Of a DNA stretch of 64,000 nucleotides, positions 1 to 10,641 are shown in pieces. How positions within the stretch are numbered: the first letter of the stretch is position 1; each line of letters opens with the position of its first letter. Source of the stretch: Spirogloea muscicola (Eukaryota; Streptophyta; Zygnematophyceae; Spirogloeales; Spirogloeaceae); the NCBI GenBank assembly GCA_009602725.1, contig WELB01000322.1, positions 38,292 to 102,291 of the forward strand, given 5' to 3'. The position numbers were made by a program, and so were the translations under genes. A model generated the notes under the pieces. That model saw only the letters and a program-made list of their open reading frames with translations. It did not search any database and had not been told where the DNA came from.

Positions 1-470
1 CACTTGCGCCAGCGACCCGGCTGCAGGGAAGTCAACCGGCTCCCCATGGAAGCGCCGGGCGATGGTGTGGCGGGCGAGCTGGGTGAGCAGCTCGAGCCAC
101 CGAGCGCCCAGCGCCCCATGTGTGTCGATGGCCAACGGGAAGAACTCGTCTTCCCGCGGATGATCCGCGTACTTCAGCTCTTTGGCCCGAGCAGCGCAGG
201 CGACCGCATACCCAGCCGTGGTGGCACATTTGGCTGGGTGTGAGCGGTCATAGGCATCAGTAGTCACCACGTCCAGGAGAAGACGTGGCCCGCCGGTGGA
301 CCGAAGCTGGTGGACCGCCGTCCTGTAGACTGTGTCGGGCATCGTGAGAGCCGCGTAGATGGGGAGCGCGGATACCCACGCCGCCGCCCCGGGGAAGGAG
401 GCTGAGAGGAGTCGGGCGCGCCCTCGGATGTCGTGCGGCGGAAGGAACCCTGGCGGAACCTGGCCGCCGC
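1..470 (-). mobile_element. LINE C-terminal fragment, family 1 (5'-truncated, internally deleted)
   Basis: Read on the minus strand this encodes the end of a non-LTR retrotransposon ORF: the linker after the reverse transcriptase, then the nuclease-like stretch with GGPRLLLDVVTTDAYD and the downstream ADHPREDEFFPLAIDTHG. Over positions 4-243 the translation is the same as in the copy near 19500-19750, so the two are recent relatives. Compared with that copy, about 80 codons holding the Cys/His knuckle are missing: the sequence passes from YRTAVHQL straight to GGPRLLLD. The fragment runs off the left edge of the window. No reverse transcriptase domain is visible. Confidence 0.75.
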
Positions 471-479
471 TCCGGAAGG

Positions 480-905
480 CCACCAGTCAATCTGGCCGCG
501 CTTTTCTTTTCCAGCCCCCTATCTGGATACACGGAATTGTTTCCTATCCTCAATGGGCTGCCTTGTCTTAGCGCTTCTCTGCCACCAGTCAATCTGGCCG
601 CGCTTCTTTTTCCCCTGGCCCCCTTCGCGTACTCTGTTCATTCTTTTTCGGGCTGGCTTTTCCTAGCTGTGTGTTTCCCTTCTTTTGGATTTTGTCCATT
701 CTTTTTTGGCTGGCTTCTGCCAGCCCCTCTCTTCTATGGGCGAGCTCATCTTCTCCTTTTCGGCACCTGTTGTAGCTCTTTGGATTTTGTCCATTCTTTT
801 TTGGCTGGCTTCTGCCAGCCCCTCTCTTTCCTGGGCGAGCTCTTTCTTTTCCAGCCCCTATTCTCAATGGGCGAGCACTTTTTTCTTTTCTTACGATTAG
901 TGCTC
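480..905 (+). repeat. Array of LINE-tail hairpin modules
   Basis: This stretch contains two copies of CCAGTCAATCTGGCCGCGC (about 484 and 589) and at least four successive hairpin modules. Each module has the order TTTTGTCCATTC, TTTTTTGGCTGGC, a short spacer, GCCAGCCCC, then ATGGGCGAGC. The units near 675-745 and 783-850 are almost identical and look like a tandem duplication. The same module follows the stop codon of the LINE copy at 19930-20036. The open frames here are low-complexity by-products. Confidence 0.7.
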
Positions 906-2860
906 ACGTTACTCCCAGTTGTCGCTACTGCTCGTTTTGAAGGCTGGACGGCAATGAGAAGTCAACCGAGCAGTAAAGTGACACGTAGGTGCAAGTCAAC
1001 TTTCGCTAAGAGCTGAGGGGACCAGAGATCAGGGACCGTGTTCACTCTTTTGTGGGCTGGCATTCCACAGCCCTCGCCCCGTTCGGAAGAGCTGCTTCGT
1101 CTTCAAGGAAAGGAAGAACATTGAGTAAGCAGCCAGTTCCAGACAGGGACTTCCATCATAGATCAGATGCTGCAGGGCTGCTGCACAGTGACGTGCAGGG
1201 CTGCTGCACAGCTCACACACTTGTGGCCCATGAGATTGTTAAATCCGAGAGATTGTCAAATTCAGACAACAAAAGCTTCACACTCCCACCTCACCGCTTG
1301 ACAGCAATGTACCTTGCCGTGCCACAGTAGCTACTGCTTTGTCAAGTGCCCCCCACCAGGGCCTTAGAGGCAGAACCTTCATTTGGCAAAGAAAGGCTGC
1401 CTCATTTCGCCGGCCATGCGGCTGACAAAATGAGGACATAACAGGCTTGATACTCAAATGATGTGTACACAGAAGAGCTCGTGCACCAGCTGTTCAGAAG
1501 TAGCATCAATGCAGGCGCACATCCTCAAAGTTTGACACCCCAACTATGCTGCTGCGCTGCTCTGGCTGAGCAGCACCGTTACACTGCCTCATAGTGGGCT
1601 CCAGCCTCTCCGGGCCGGCCAGGCCAGGAAGTGTTGCTTTTGTTGTGCATGGCTTTGATGGCCTCAGTGCCTGTTAGCGATCAGTTCCAAATAGTTCTCT
1701 CGTGTAGAAGAGTGTCCTTGCTCTGTCGATGCCACTGCTGCCGCATGTCATCCTGGGCTCTCCTCGTGCACGATGCTCACCTTGTGCAGACCGATCGCTG
1801 TGTGGAGCTTGAATGGTTGCTGGTCTCACCCTTAGCTTTTCCAACTAAGCCCGTTCATTCCGCGTGCACCTGTTCTCTTATTGACCAGGTCAGGCTGACA
1901 TCAAATGTAATCAATGTCGACATATTTGCACAACACTTTCTGGTCTTCAGTAAAACTTGTCTTGCGACAAATAGCCAGAGTTACAGCAGGTCCGATGCAA
2001 GTGCGTGCAAGGTTGAGTAAGGTCATACTTCAAGGGTGAGACTATCCATATCAACTGTATACAGACATCAAGCGGTGAGACGTGCGCAAACTTTAGGCAG
2101 TAGTGCGGGCTCGGCGCTCTTGTCCCATATGAACGAGGTGCAGATGCAGACCCACGACTCTGGAGCCACCCGTGTGCTCTTGCCGCTAGGTTTAAATGTA
2201 GGGAATGACAACACTTGCGGCGGCTGCAGCAGCCTGACATTATCAGGTGCACCACAATCTTATGACACCCAACCCCCGAATTGCAGTACGTATTTGTTGA
2301 TTCTTGCCGTCAAGATGAGCCTGATACCTTCAGAAATGGATGCAGGAACTGCGGCTCTGACAGTCAAAGAACCACCATGCCCCGCTTAACATGTTTCTTG
2401 ATATGTTAGGCTATCTCTGGAGATGCAAGTTGGCAAAACGATGCAGACTGCAAGATGAGGCTGCCAGTCTTGAAAGGCAGCTACTTGGCGCAGATGACCA
2501 GGACTTGCTGAAAAACCCTGCCGACTGCCGACTCCCTCCCTGAGCTGGGTTCCTGAGCTCTCACCCCAATTGCAAAGTGCTGCTTTCTCTTCTTCTTCTC
2601 CCTGGCCATTAGCACCTAGAAGTCACTCCCTCGAGTCTGGCCGCATCATGCCAAGTGAAGCTTGGCAGATGCACCACTGTCCCAGCTGATCGATGCAAAA
2701 GCTTTGCATCTGACGATGACACAGCGACACACAAGCGAGAGCACGCCGTGGGCTCCCCTCAACCCTCCTCCTTCGGTGCCTTCACAGATGATGTCCCGAT
2801 TAGACTAGCACGTTCGACATGACTGGTCCAAGCCAGCAAAATGTATGAAGTAAAGCAGAA
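906..2860. other. No recognisable gene
   Basis: About 2 kb of mixed composition. One weak hairpin module lies at 1030-1100 (GTGGGCTGGC, CACAGCCCTCGCCCC) and a short direct repeat, TGCAGGGCTGCTGCACAG, at about 1171-1211. Short open frames such as 1631-2020 show no domain, no consistent splice sites and no composition typical of the coding exons elsewhere in the window. I see nothing I can annotate. Confidence 0.5.
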
Positions 2861-3660
2861 AGAGGCTCCCAAGGGAGGCTACTGCCGGAGAAAGGCCAGT
2901 CTAAAAGAAGCCTCTCCTCCCGAGGTTTTCTCCCCGACAGGGGCAATAGCTGCGAGGGCTGCAAAAGGAGAAGACAGCTTTCCTACAAGGGGACAATGGC
3001 TGCTAGGGCCAGCCCACAACAGGAAGTAACACCTCTTCCACGCGAGAAAGGCGCGCGGAGCGCATGAATATGAAAGGGAGGCCAATCCGAGCCTTACAAA
3101 GGTCCCAGTAGCAGGGCAATGAGCTAGCTAAGGGGGACAATGTAAGGCAGTGGCTGTTAGAGGCCAGCCAAGAAGGAATGAACAAGATCTGAAAGATTGA
3201 CAAAGAACGTCATTGTGACAGGCCAGCCTAGAAAGCAGAAAGAGAGAGAAGGCGCGCGGTGCGCATGAGATTGAAATGGAGTCCACTTCTAGCCTTACAG
3301 ATGTCCTGTTAACTGGGTAATGAGCTGGCTAAGGGGGACACTAAATATCCCCGAGTGAGCACATGCATATCTGACAAGCTATACTGAGGAGCCAAACCAG
3401 AAAGGGGATGGACATGAGTGCCAAGGGGCCGGTACCTTGTACATCTCCTGGGCATCTCCGTAATATGTAGCCCTGTTTGGTTTGCCCTAGACTCTGCCTG
3501 AACAATGTATCGGCTTGAACTCAGCTTCTTCTACGGGTGAGCTCATTCTTCTGCTCTGCTTGAACTGGCCTCCAATTTTCTCATGCGCCCCGCACCTTCT
3601 CTCCTGGGCTGGCGCCTCTCACAGCCATTGCCTCACATTACAAGAAGCTGTTCCTTGTCG
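2860..3660. repeat. Cluster of LINE 3' tails (families 1 and 2)
   Basis: Positions 3040-3130 and 3245-3420 carry minus-strand family 2 tails. They are recognised by GGCGCGCGGNGCGCATGA, AGGCCAAT and, at the far end, the antisense of the terminal VLTRGY codons (CGAGTGAGCACATG). A plus-strand family 2 tail starts at about 3495 (CTGAACAATGTATCGGCTTG) and ends in a hairpin module at 3605-3650. Antisense hairpin modules (GGCCAGCC preceded by GGCAGTGGCTGTTAGA) lie at about 3145-3200. All are heavily 5'-truncated. Confidence 0.6.
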
Positions 3661-3740
3661 AGGTGGCCTGTCGACGACAAGCGGGGCAAAGTAACGATGG
3701 GGGACACGTGGTAGCTGCTGGTACTGGCAGCACCCGAGCA

Positions 3741-3798
3741 ATGGGTTCTACCGTATCCTCCACTTCAACAAATTCCCCCACGACTCGCCGCTGCCGCG

Positions 3799-3834
<36 letters not shown>

Positions 3835-3922
3835 TCCACCGTGCTGCAGCGGCACGTACCCGCCGCCTGGCCCGCCGAAGCTGCCGCCGCCAGTGCTGCG
3901 GGCGTTGCCGTACACGCCACCA
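3741..3922 (+). CDS. Possible terminal exon of an unknown gene (proline-rich C terminus)
   Basis: One frame reads NGFYRILHFNKFPHDSPLP, followed by a run of prolines encoded by a (CCG)n tract and a Pro-rich end, with a stop at about 3920-3922. A potential acceptor (CTGGCAG) lies just upstream. The peptide before the proline run looks like folded protein rather than noise, but I do not recognise it and no upstream exon is clear. The single N at 3970 may hide a gap between this piece and the tryptophan synthase gene. The opposite strand gives a glycine-rich shadow. Confidence 0.25.
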
Positions 3923-4255
3923 TCCCTGCTGTGACCGTCCGCCGCCCTCAGGTAGCTCGGTGCAGCCGATGGCGAGAGCCCCCTGCTANGTTCCCCTTGT
4001 CCTCCTCTCCTAGTTAGTCTTTCTCTTGCTTCCCCCCGCCCCTTACCCCCCCCCAGGTTCAGATGCAATGGAGCTCCTTTTGAGAAACTCGTCAACAGCT
4101 GCGGCCGAATGCAGCCTTTGAGCTCCTCCTGAGCAACACTTGCTCGTCTCCCCTGCCCATCTGCGCCTCGTGCTGGCAAACCTCTGCAGGGCTCCAAGCT
4201 CCCGGAGGACGATGGCACGCCGCTGGCGTCCTGCTCCTCCTCCGCGTCCGCCTTT

Positions 4256-6458
4256 GTGCGCACTGCACCGAGGACGGCTGCCGCCTTGCGAAGCAGCGGC
4301 TGCCGCCGCGGTGTGGCGAGTCACGCCGTGGTGACTCGCTGTGCCGTGTCGGCCGATCGGCCGCCTGCGGCAGCTGCCACTGTAGCCGACAAGCCGCCGC
4401 AGGCAAGGGGCCACCAGCGGCCCGATGCATCGGGCCGGTTTGGCAAGTTTGGTGGCAAGTACGTCCCGGAGACGCTGATGGCCGCGCTTGCCGACCTTGA
4501 GAAGGTGTACCGCGAGACTGTTGCCGACCCCAAGTTCCAGGTCCGCCCATGCCGACTCTGTCCCAAGAATGGGGACTTATGATGCAAGCCCCCGTGATGC
4601 AACTTATTATTCATAGCAAAGTTATACGACTATCAATGCAGTTGAATATTGTACACGGAATTCACTGGTGTAGAGTCCATGGCTGCCGGGTCTTGCAGCT
4701 GATATTACTACTGCACTGCTTACTTTCCTCCTCGGCAGGCGGAGCTGCGGGGTATCCTCAAGGATTATGTTGGGCGCGAGAGTCCGCTGTACTTTGCAGA
4801 GCGTCTGACGGAACACTACGCAGGCCAGGGTGGCAGCGGTCCTCGCGTGTACCTCAAGCGCGAGGACCTCAATCACACGGGCGCGCACAAGATCAACAAC
4901 GCGGTCGGGCAGGCGCTGCTGGCCAAGCGGATTGGGAAGAAGCGCGTGATTGCTGAGACGGGCGCGGGGCAGCATGGCGTAGCGACAGCGACGGTGTGCG
5001 CGCGCTTTGGCCTCGAGTGCGTCGTGTACATGGGCGCGGCTGACATGGAGCGCCAGGCGCTCAACGTCTTTCGTATGCGCCTGCTCGGTGCGGAGGTCCG
5101 GCCGGTGCATGCTGGCACGGCAACTCTCAAAGATGCAACGTCAGAGGCTATCCGTGATTGGGTGACTAATGTGGAGACGACACACTATATTCTGGGCTCA
5201 GTCGCTGGCCCGCATCCCTACCCCATGCTTGTGCGCGACTTTCACGCCGTCATTGGCGAGGAGACCCGCCGTCAGGTGCGCCTAGTCTGTGGTTCTGTCG
5301 TACGCGCTTGTATAACGTGCTACTTGGTTACCTATCTGTTACACCCTGCTAGACTCCATTCCTTGTTGAATATGAGCAGCTGAAGGATACTATTCCATAG
5401 CTTAAAGGTTAAAGGTTAAAGTGGTAGATTCTGGCTGATGTTATTCCCCAATGCTTGTCCTAAGCCACAGCATGTAGTGCCAGTTGCTCCTGCGGGTGTC
5501 AAAGCTGAGGCTGTTTATTGTGGCAGGCGATGGAGAAGTTTGGCAGGGCACCGGATGTGCTGGTTGCGTGCGTGGGTGGTGGGTCCAATGCCATGGGTCT
5601 TTTTCACGAGTTCGTGGGGGACGAAGGCGTGCGCATGATCGGTGTGGAGGCGGCCGGCCACGGCGTTGACACAGACAAGCACGCGGCAACGTTGACCAAG
5701 GGCCAGGTCGGTGTGCTGCATGGTGCTATGAGCTACCTGCTGCAGGACGCTGAGGGCCAGGTCGTGGAGCCGCATTCCATCTCTGCTGGGTGAGCTTAGG
5801 GCTGCAGCCGCTGTTGATGAGTGCTAGTGGACTTGCGCTCTCACATACTCAGCACATGTTGTACATTTAGCTCTTAGCTCGACTACTGATGTCTTGCTTA
5901 AATCAACGTCTGTCTCTTGACGATAATTTTCAAAAGCCTAGTGCTTGCTCACTATGCCGAGCTCATCCTCTGCAGGCTGGACTATCCGGGCGTAGGCCCC
6001 GAGCATAGCTTCCTCAAAGACATTGGTCGCGCCGAGTACTACAGCGTGACTGACAAGGAGGCCTTGGAAGGTCCTCATTCCACCCTCTCTTCTGTTCTTC
6101 GCTAGCACTCTTGGCCTTTCTTCTCGCCATCTTCGCTCTGCATCCTGCTCGTCCTCCCGCATGCAGGCGGTTGTCACTGAGCTCGTCTGATATCTGTGCT
6201 GCTTTCTGGCAGTGGTCACCACTTAGCCATCACCTGGTTGTCCGGCCATGATTTCTTGCAGCTTTTCAGAGGTTGGCGAGGCTGGAGGGCATCATTCCGG
6301 CGCTGGAGACGTCTCACGCGCTTGCATACCTCGAGTATCTCTGCCCGCAGCTTGCTGATGGCACTACGGTCGTCGTCAACTGCAGCGGCCGCGGCGACAA
6401 GGACGTCAACACGGCCATTAAGTATTTTGAGGACCTTGCTCCCGAGCTGACTCGGTGA
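4256..6458 (+). CDS. TRPB: Tryptophan synthase beta chain, plastid-targeted
   Basis: Catalyses the last step of tryptophan synthesis, condensing indole with L-serine using pyridoxal phosphate, as the beta subunit of an alpha2-beta2 complex; in plants and algae it acts in the plastid. Five exons join in frame at GT-AG sites: 4256-4540, 4739-5275, 5527-5789, 5976-6070 and 6262-6458, giving 458 residues. The first 35-40 residues are Arg/Ala/Ser-rich and acid-poor, as in a transit peptide. Family landmarks are present: [16 protein letters not shown], the PLP lysine in [24 protein letters not shown], the cofactor phosphate loop GGGSNAMG, the substrate-loop region [17 protein letters not shown], and the end [12 protein letters not shown]. 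Length and order match the family. The start is the first ATG of the frame; an extra upstream exon cannot be excluded because of the N at 3970. Confidence 0.96.
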
Positions 6459-7287
6459 TGACTTAGACCGACGGCGCCAGGTTCAATCACACATGCCATG
6501 CAATAGCTGCCGGACACATTCAAAGAATTTAGCGGGGTTCTGGCTAGCCTTCTCGGCAGTGTGTTGCAACAATTTGCTACTCAAGAGCTGGCCAATACAC
6601 AACATTTCAAGTGCCCCGTGGACCCAAAAGCCTTGACAGAGCTTGCTGCTCCATGAGTTCCATATATGCCATGCGCAAGTGTATGCAGCCTGCACAATGT
6701 CGGGGTCGGGGGGGCGCGGTGGTGCCCTTCCATTGATCTGCATCGCTAGCTCAAGCACTTGGCCAGATTGCCAAGGTACCGTGTGTTGCAGACACCTCAA
6801 TGTCGAAGATTGAGTGGACCCATGTATCTTGTGGCTAAAATCAAGGAGAGGGGCAGTACTGCAAGGCGCATGCGCACGCAGGCTGGAATGGTACAGCTCT
6901 GTCTAAGTAACAATTCACTACAGCTTGAGTGTGTTGCACTAGTCCACAGCAGCAATGGCAACACGCAATCAACCCCATGGCGCGCAATACCAGGAAGAGG
7001 AGGATGATATAGCAAAAGCTGCCAATAACACTACCAAAGCCTGGCCCCTGGCTCAGCGAAGTCGTCAGTGGACAACCACTAGCTTCTATGGCAGGACAAA
7101 ACTGAGCCCCTGCCTCTCCTTGCGGCGGGAGGGCTCGCTCTCATTTGGGCAGACCCCAAACATTTGAGGTGCGGCCTCCTGGGCGTCGCCTAGCAGGCAT
7201 AGCGAGCCGCTACAATGGCGCACGGCTTTGCCTCGTCCTTTGCAACGCAAGAAGTCACGATGTGACGGTCACATGCTGCGACAAGAT
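6459..7287. other. Convergent 3' intergenic region
   Basis: About 830 bases between the stop of tryptophan synthase beta (+) and the stop of the bHLH gene (-). It should hold both 3' UTRs. I see no gene, repeat module or RNA. Confidence 0.5.
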
Positions 7288-8325
7288 TCACCCGAGGACG
7301 GCCGCATCGTCCGCCTCGTCGTCGTCCGCCACCCCTGCTGCCAACACCTTGGGCCGCTTGGCCGACGACAGCAGGCTGGGGTCGTACCCGTCCTCGCCGC
7401 CATCGGCCACCGCCGCCCGCAGACGCCGCGATGCGTCGGCAGCCGCGCCACCGCTGTTGGCGCCGGCAGCGCCGCGCTGCATCACCACCTGCAGCGCCCC
7501 CCGGATGGCCTCCAGCGGCGGGCCGACGCGGACGCCGCCGTCCGCCAGCTTGTCCTCGCCCTCCCGCAGCTGTTGCTGCTCGGCTGCTGGGCCGCCGTGC
7601 GGCTCCGGCTCCATTACAAACACGTTCTTCACACGCGTCCCCAGCGTCACAATCTCCGCACGCACCGTCCGCAGCTTGAGCGCCTGCAAGCTCCGGAACT
7701 CCGAGGTCAACTCACGGATCCCCGCCAACCAGTGCCGCCTGCCATGCTCACAAGTCAGCAGAAATTGTCGCTAGTGGATGGCCAGGTCCTGGCAGGCTCA
7801 CCTGCAGCGTGCGGACGAGGTCAGCGAGGAGGTCCAGCCGGTCTTCGCAACACATGGCTGCGCAGATCAGGCGCTTGCCGCCACCGCCATCGGCCGGCAC
7901 GGCTTCCAGCTCCACCTGGAGCTCGTCGGCGTCGCCGGGCACAACTGTGGCCGGCCCGCCGGTGCTGGCGGCGGCGTTGGCGTCCCGCGCCTGCCGTTTG
8001 AGGTCCTTGACGTACTCGATCACCTCGCCCAGCAGCGACGCCTTGTCCGACTGCTGCTGCAGAACCAAGGCATCGCCGCCAGGGAATGCGCGTCAGCGAC
8101 CGCCACCGAGGCCCCCTTTGCTTGGCGCGGCACGCCAAGGCCAGCGGCAGTGCGGACCTTGTTGCCAGAGGGCAGGAGCGAGCGCAGCGTGCCAAGGTGG
8201 GAGTTGATGCGCTCGCGGCGGCGGCGCTCCGCCTCGCTGTGGCTCTTGGACTGCGCCACCGCTTTGGCCTCCGCCAGCTCCGCGGGGCTCATGTCCGCGG
8301 CACCCGGGATGTCGAACGTGTCCAT
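7288..8325 (-). CDS. bHLH transcription factor with ACT-like C-terminal domain (plant bHLH30/AKS-like)
   Basis: Three exons: 8325-8158, 8050-7802 and 7683-7288, joined in phase 0. The basic region HSEAERRRRERINSHL has the His-5, Glu-9, Arg-13 pattern of G-box (CACGTG) binders. The helix-loop-helix continues across intron 1 as LRSLLPSGNK and SDKASLLGEVIEYVKDLKRQ. After an acidic linker comes an ACT-like segment, ICAAMCCEDRLDLLADLV, then LKLRTVRAEIVTLGTRVKNV, as in the plant bHLH30/32/106/107 group, where it mediates dimerisation. The C-terminal 90 residues are low complexity. The start used is the Met of MDTFDIPG at 8325. The frame stays open to the N at 8398, so the true N terminus may lie beyond a collapsed gap. 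Nuclear localisation is inferred from the family. Confidence 0.88.
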
Positions 8326-8397
8326 GCTGCCCACTCCGCCCGCGCCGCTGCTGACGCCATGCGCGCCGGCGCTGCCGCCGATGCCGCCGCCGCCACT

Positions 8398-8398
8398 N
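8398..8398. other. Single-N assembly join cutting two genes
   Basis: The N separates the 5' side of the minus-strand bHLH gene from an in-frame ALY exon that begins at once on the other side (8399-8516). Both genes are incomplete at this base, so it is better read as a gap of unknown size than as one ambiguous base. The N at 3970 may be of the same kind. Confidence 0.6.
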
Positions 8399-10051
8399 TG
8401 CCGCTGCAGCAGCCGCGCAGTCGCTGGCCGCACAGGGCCTGACGCCGGCGCAGGCCCGCGCCCGCGAGGCCGACACTCGCGCACTCGTCGACCTCGCTCG
8501 CGCCCTGGACAAGAAGGTCCGCAGTAGCCGCTGATAGGAGCCCAGAACTTGTTTCACCGGCTGTCTCATGGGGCATCTGTTGTGCTGCCACCTCTGATCA
8601 CCTTTTCCATGACTTGGAGCTGTCAGTAGCTGTTAAGCCCTGCAACTATGACTAATGATCTGCTGACTGCATGGAATGGGAAGAGCAGGAGGCGATGCTG
8701 GTGGAGCTGCGGAGGATGAATGAGGAGGCTGAGGAGCGCAGTCCGGCCGGTGGCGGGGATGCCGAGTGCAGCGAGCGGCAAGCCGCAGCGGCGTCAGCGG
8801 CTGATGGTGCTCTGGCGTCGGCAGTACCGACGAGGTCCGAGGCCTTCCAGCGGCAGTATGCGGCCCTTGTGCTGCAGCTGAAGGACGTCAACAAGCAGGT
8901 GAATCTGGCCTGGTCAAGCTCGCAGCCTCTCGCCGCCCCCTGCTTGAGCAGCCACCGTGGTGGTCGTGACGGGGCATTGCGGTATGGCCACGGTGTCCGC
9001 AGGTGGAAGGCGCGCTGCTGCGGCTGCAACAGCAGAACCGCGGTGCAGAGGCGGGCCAGGGCTTGGCCTCTCCGGGCGACTCGCCAGTGAGCGCGGCCCG
9101 TCACCCGCCGATTGGGGAGATGGCCGCCGCGGCGCGGCGGCATGCGCGAGCCATGGTCGCTGCCGCCATCCAGGTCCGTGCGCGACGTATTGATGCATGG
9201 CATGCACTCTAGCTCTGAGCAACTGGGGCGGGAGACTGCAGGTTGTCAGGCCATGGTTCTGACAACCGCAAATGCCGCCAAATGTGCAGGCCATCGCTGG
9301 CGTGCAAGAGGGCGAGGACTGGGGTCCCGCCCTGGACCAGGCGCTGCGATCCATGGTCGGCGCTGCGCCAAGGGGGCAGGCCCAGGATAGTGCAGCGGCC
9401 GCTAGGCCGGCGCCTGAGCAGGCCGCCGATGGCACAGCGGAGGCCTCCGGCAGCGGTCAAGCTGGGAAGGATGTGCCGCACCTGGAAGCCGGGCTTGCAG
9501 TCGACGAGCCCCATCGCAGCGGCAAGGCCGGCGGCAGCAGCCGGCGGCCCCCCATTGTGCCAGTCGACCCGCTCATCAGCGTCCAGGAGCTGGCCCAGCA
9601 GTCGCTGGGCCTCGGCGGTGGTGGCAGCGCGGGTGGTGGCGCCTATGGCCGCGAGGCTGGCATGCTCTCTGAGCTCATGGCCTCATGCGTTGCCACGCTG
9701 CTCATGATCCAGGTACGCTTCTTCAGCACTTCAAACTTCAAAGCTCTGTGCATCAAGTCTTAGTATGATAACTAGCTACACAGGCATCTAGATTTCAATC
9801 TAGGTGGTTGCTGGCCAACGCTGTCGGCTTGCAGAGGAAGCCTCAGCTTCTTGCTATCCTCTGCACCGCAGGACTGTGCGGAGCGGCAATTGCCGCAGGC
9901 AGATGTCACCCTCACGCTGGACTCAGCTCTGTCAAGCCTGCGGCCGCACTCGGTGCAGAATCAGCGGGCGTTCTGGGAAATTGAGCAGTCCATAGCAGTC
10001 ATCAAGACGCAAATTGTGTCGCAGCTCCCTGCTGATATGCATTTTGGATGA
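8399..10051 (+). CDS. ALY: ALWAYS EARLY / LIN9 homologue, C-terminal part (5' truncated)
   Basis: LIN9/ALY proteins are core subunits of the MuvB/DREAM complex that controls cell-cycle and differentiation genes. Five exons are visible: 8399-8516, 8689-8898, 9003-9173, 9290-9712 and 9872-10051, all joining in phase 0. Together they match the conserved C-terminal half of plant ALY: ALVDLARALDKK followed by EAMLVELRRMNEEAEE, then SEAFQRQYAALVLQLKDVNK, VEGALLRLQQQNR, ARAMVAAAIQ-AIAGVQEG, and the end DCAERQLPQADVTLTLDSAL with EIEQSIAVIKTQIV. The N-terminal SANT and DIRP regions are absent because the gene is cut by the N at 8398. Identification rests on remembered plant ALY sequence and on the order of blocks, including a Gly/Ser-rich linker in exon 4. 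Confidence 0.88.
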
Positions 10052-10432
10052 CAGAATGCCCCGCAGCTGCTTCCTCCACCTCATTGCGCATGGCTGAAAA
10101 ATCCATCTCTCGCTCGTCTGTAACCAAAATCCAAATGAGCTCTTCAAAGTAGCACCCCGCATTGCAGGCTGCAGTTGCATGCACATAGCTTGCACTTGAC
10201 GGAGCATGTACATTACTTGCACTTGACAGAGCTGTGGCAATGGGAAGCCAATTGCACATCGGCAGATATGCTAGGGGAGGCTGTTCCAGGCACAATGACC
10301 ACTCAGCAATACAAAGAGCGGGAAAGCTCCAAAAGAATTCGGGCTCCTGATACACGCATATGGGCTAGTCTCAAGGGCCTACTACTGTCTGGAACAGCCT
10401 CTCTCTCAGTGCAGCTCTGCTCGCAGTGGGCG

Positions 10433-10641
10433 CGTGCCTTCCGGCCCTTTCGGACCTTGTAAACTTCTTTGGGCTGGCCTCTCACAGCCGTTGCCTTACG
10501 TTGCAAAGCTAAATCTCCGGTGGGGCTTTGGATGCAGCAACTGGCTACAAGAAGCAGAGAAACAGCTTCTCTAATTCAAGGCAATGGCTGTGAGAGGCCA
10601 GCCCAAAGGAATGTACAAGGTCTGAAAGGGCCGCAAGGCGC
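10433..10641. repeat. Foldback element made of two inverted tail modules
   Basis: The left arm (10433-10498) and the right arm (10578-10641) are reverse complements of each other with a few mismatches. Each arm carries GGCCCTTTCGGACCTTGT, GGGCTGGCCTCTCACAGCC and TTGCCTTA. About 80 bases lie between the arms. It matches the hairpin module of the LINE tails and has no coding capacity. Confidence 0.75.

Noticed and set aside
3748-4263. Minus-strand glycine-rich frame of 171 codons
   Set aside because: It crosses the N at 3970 and owes its composition to a (CCG)n tract; it also overlaps the start of tryptophan synthase beta.
7145-8527. Long plus-strand frames (209, 257 and 249 codons)
   Set aside because: They are antisense to the bHLH exons, and the longest crosses the N at 8398. 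No domain appears in them.
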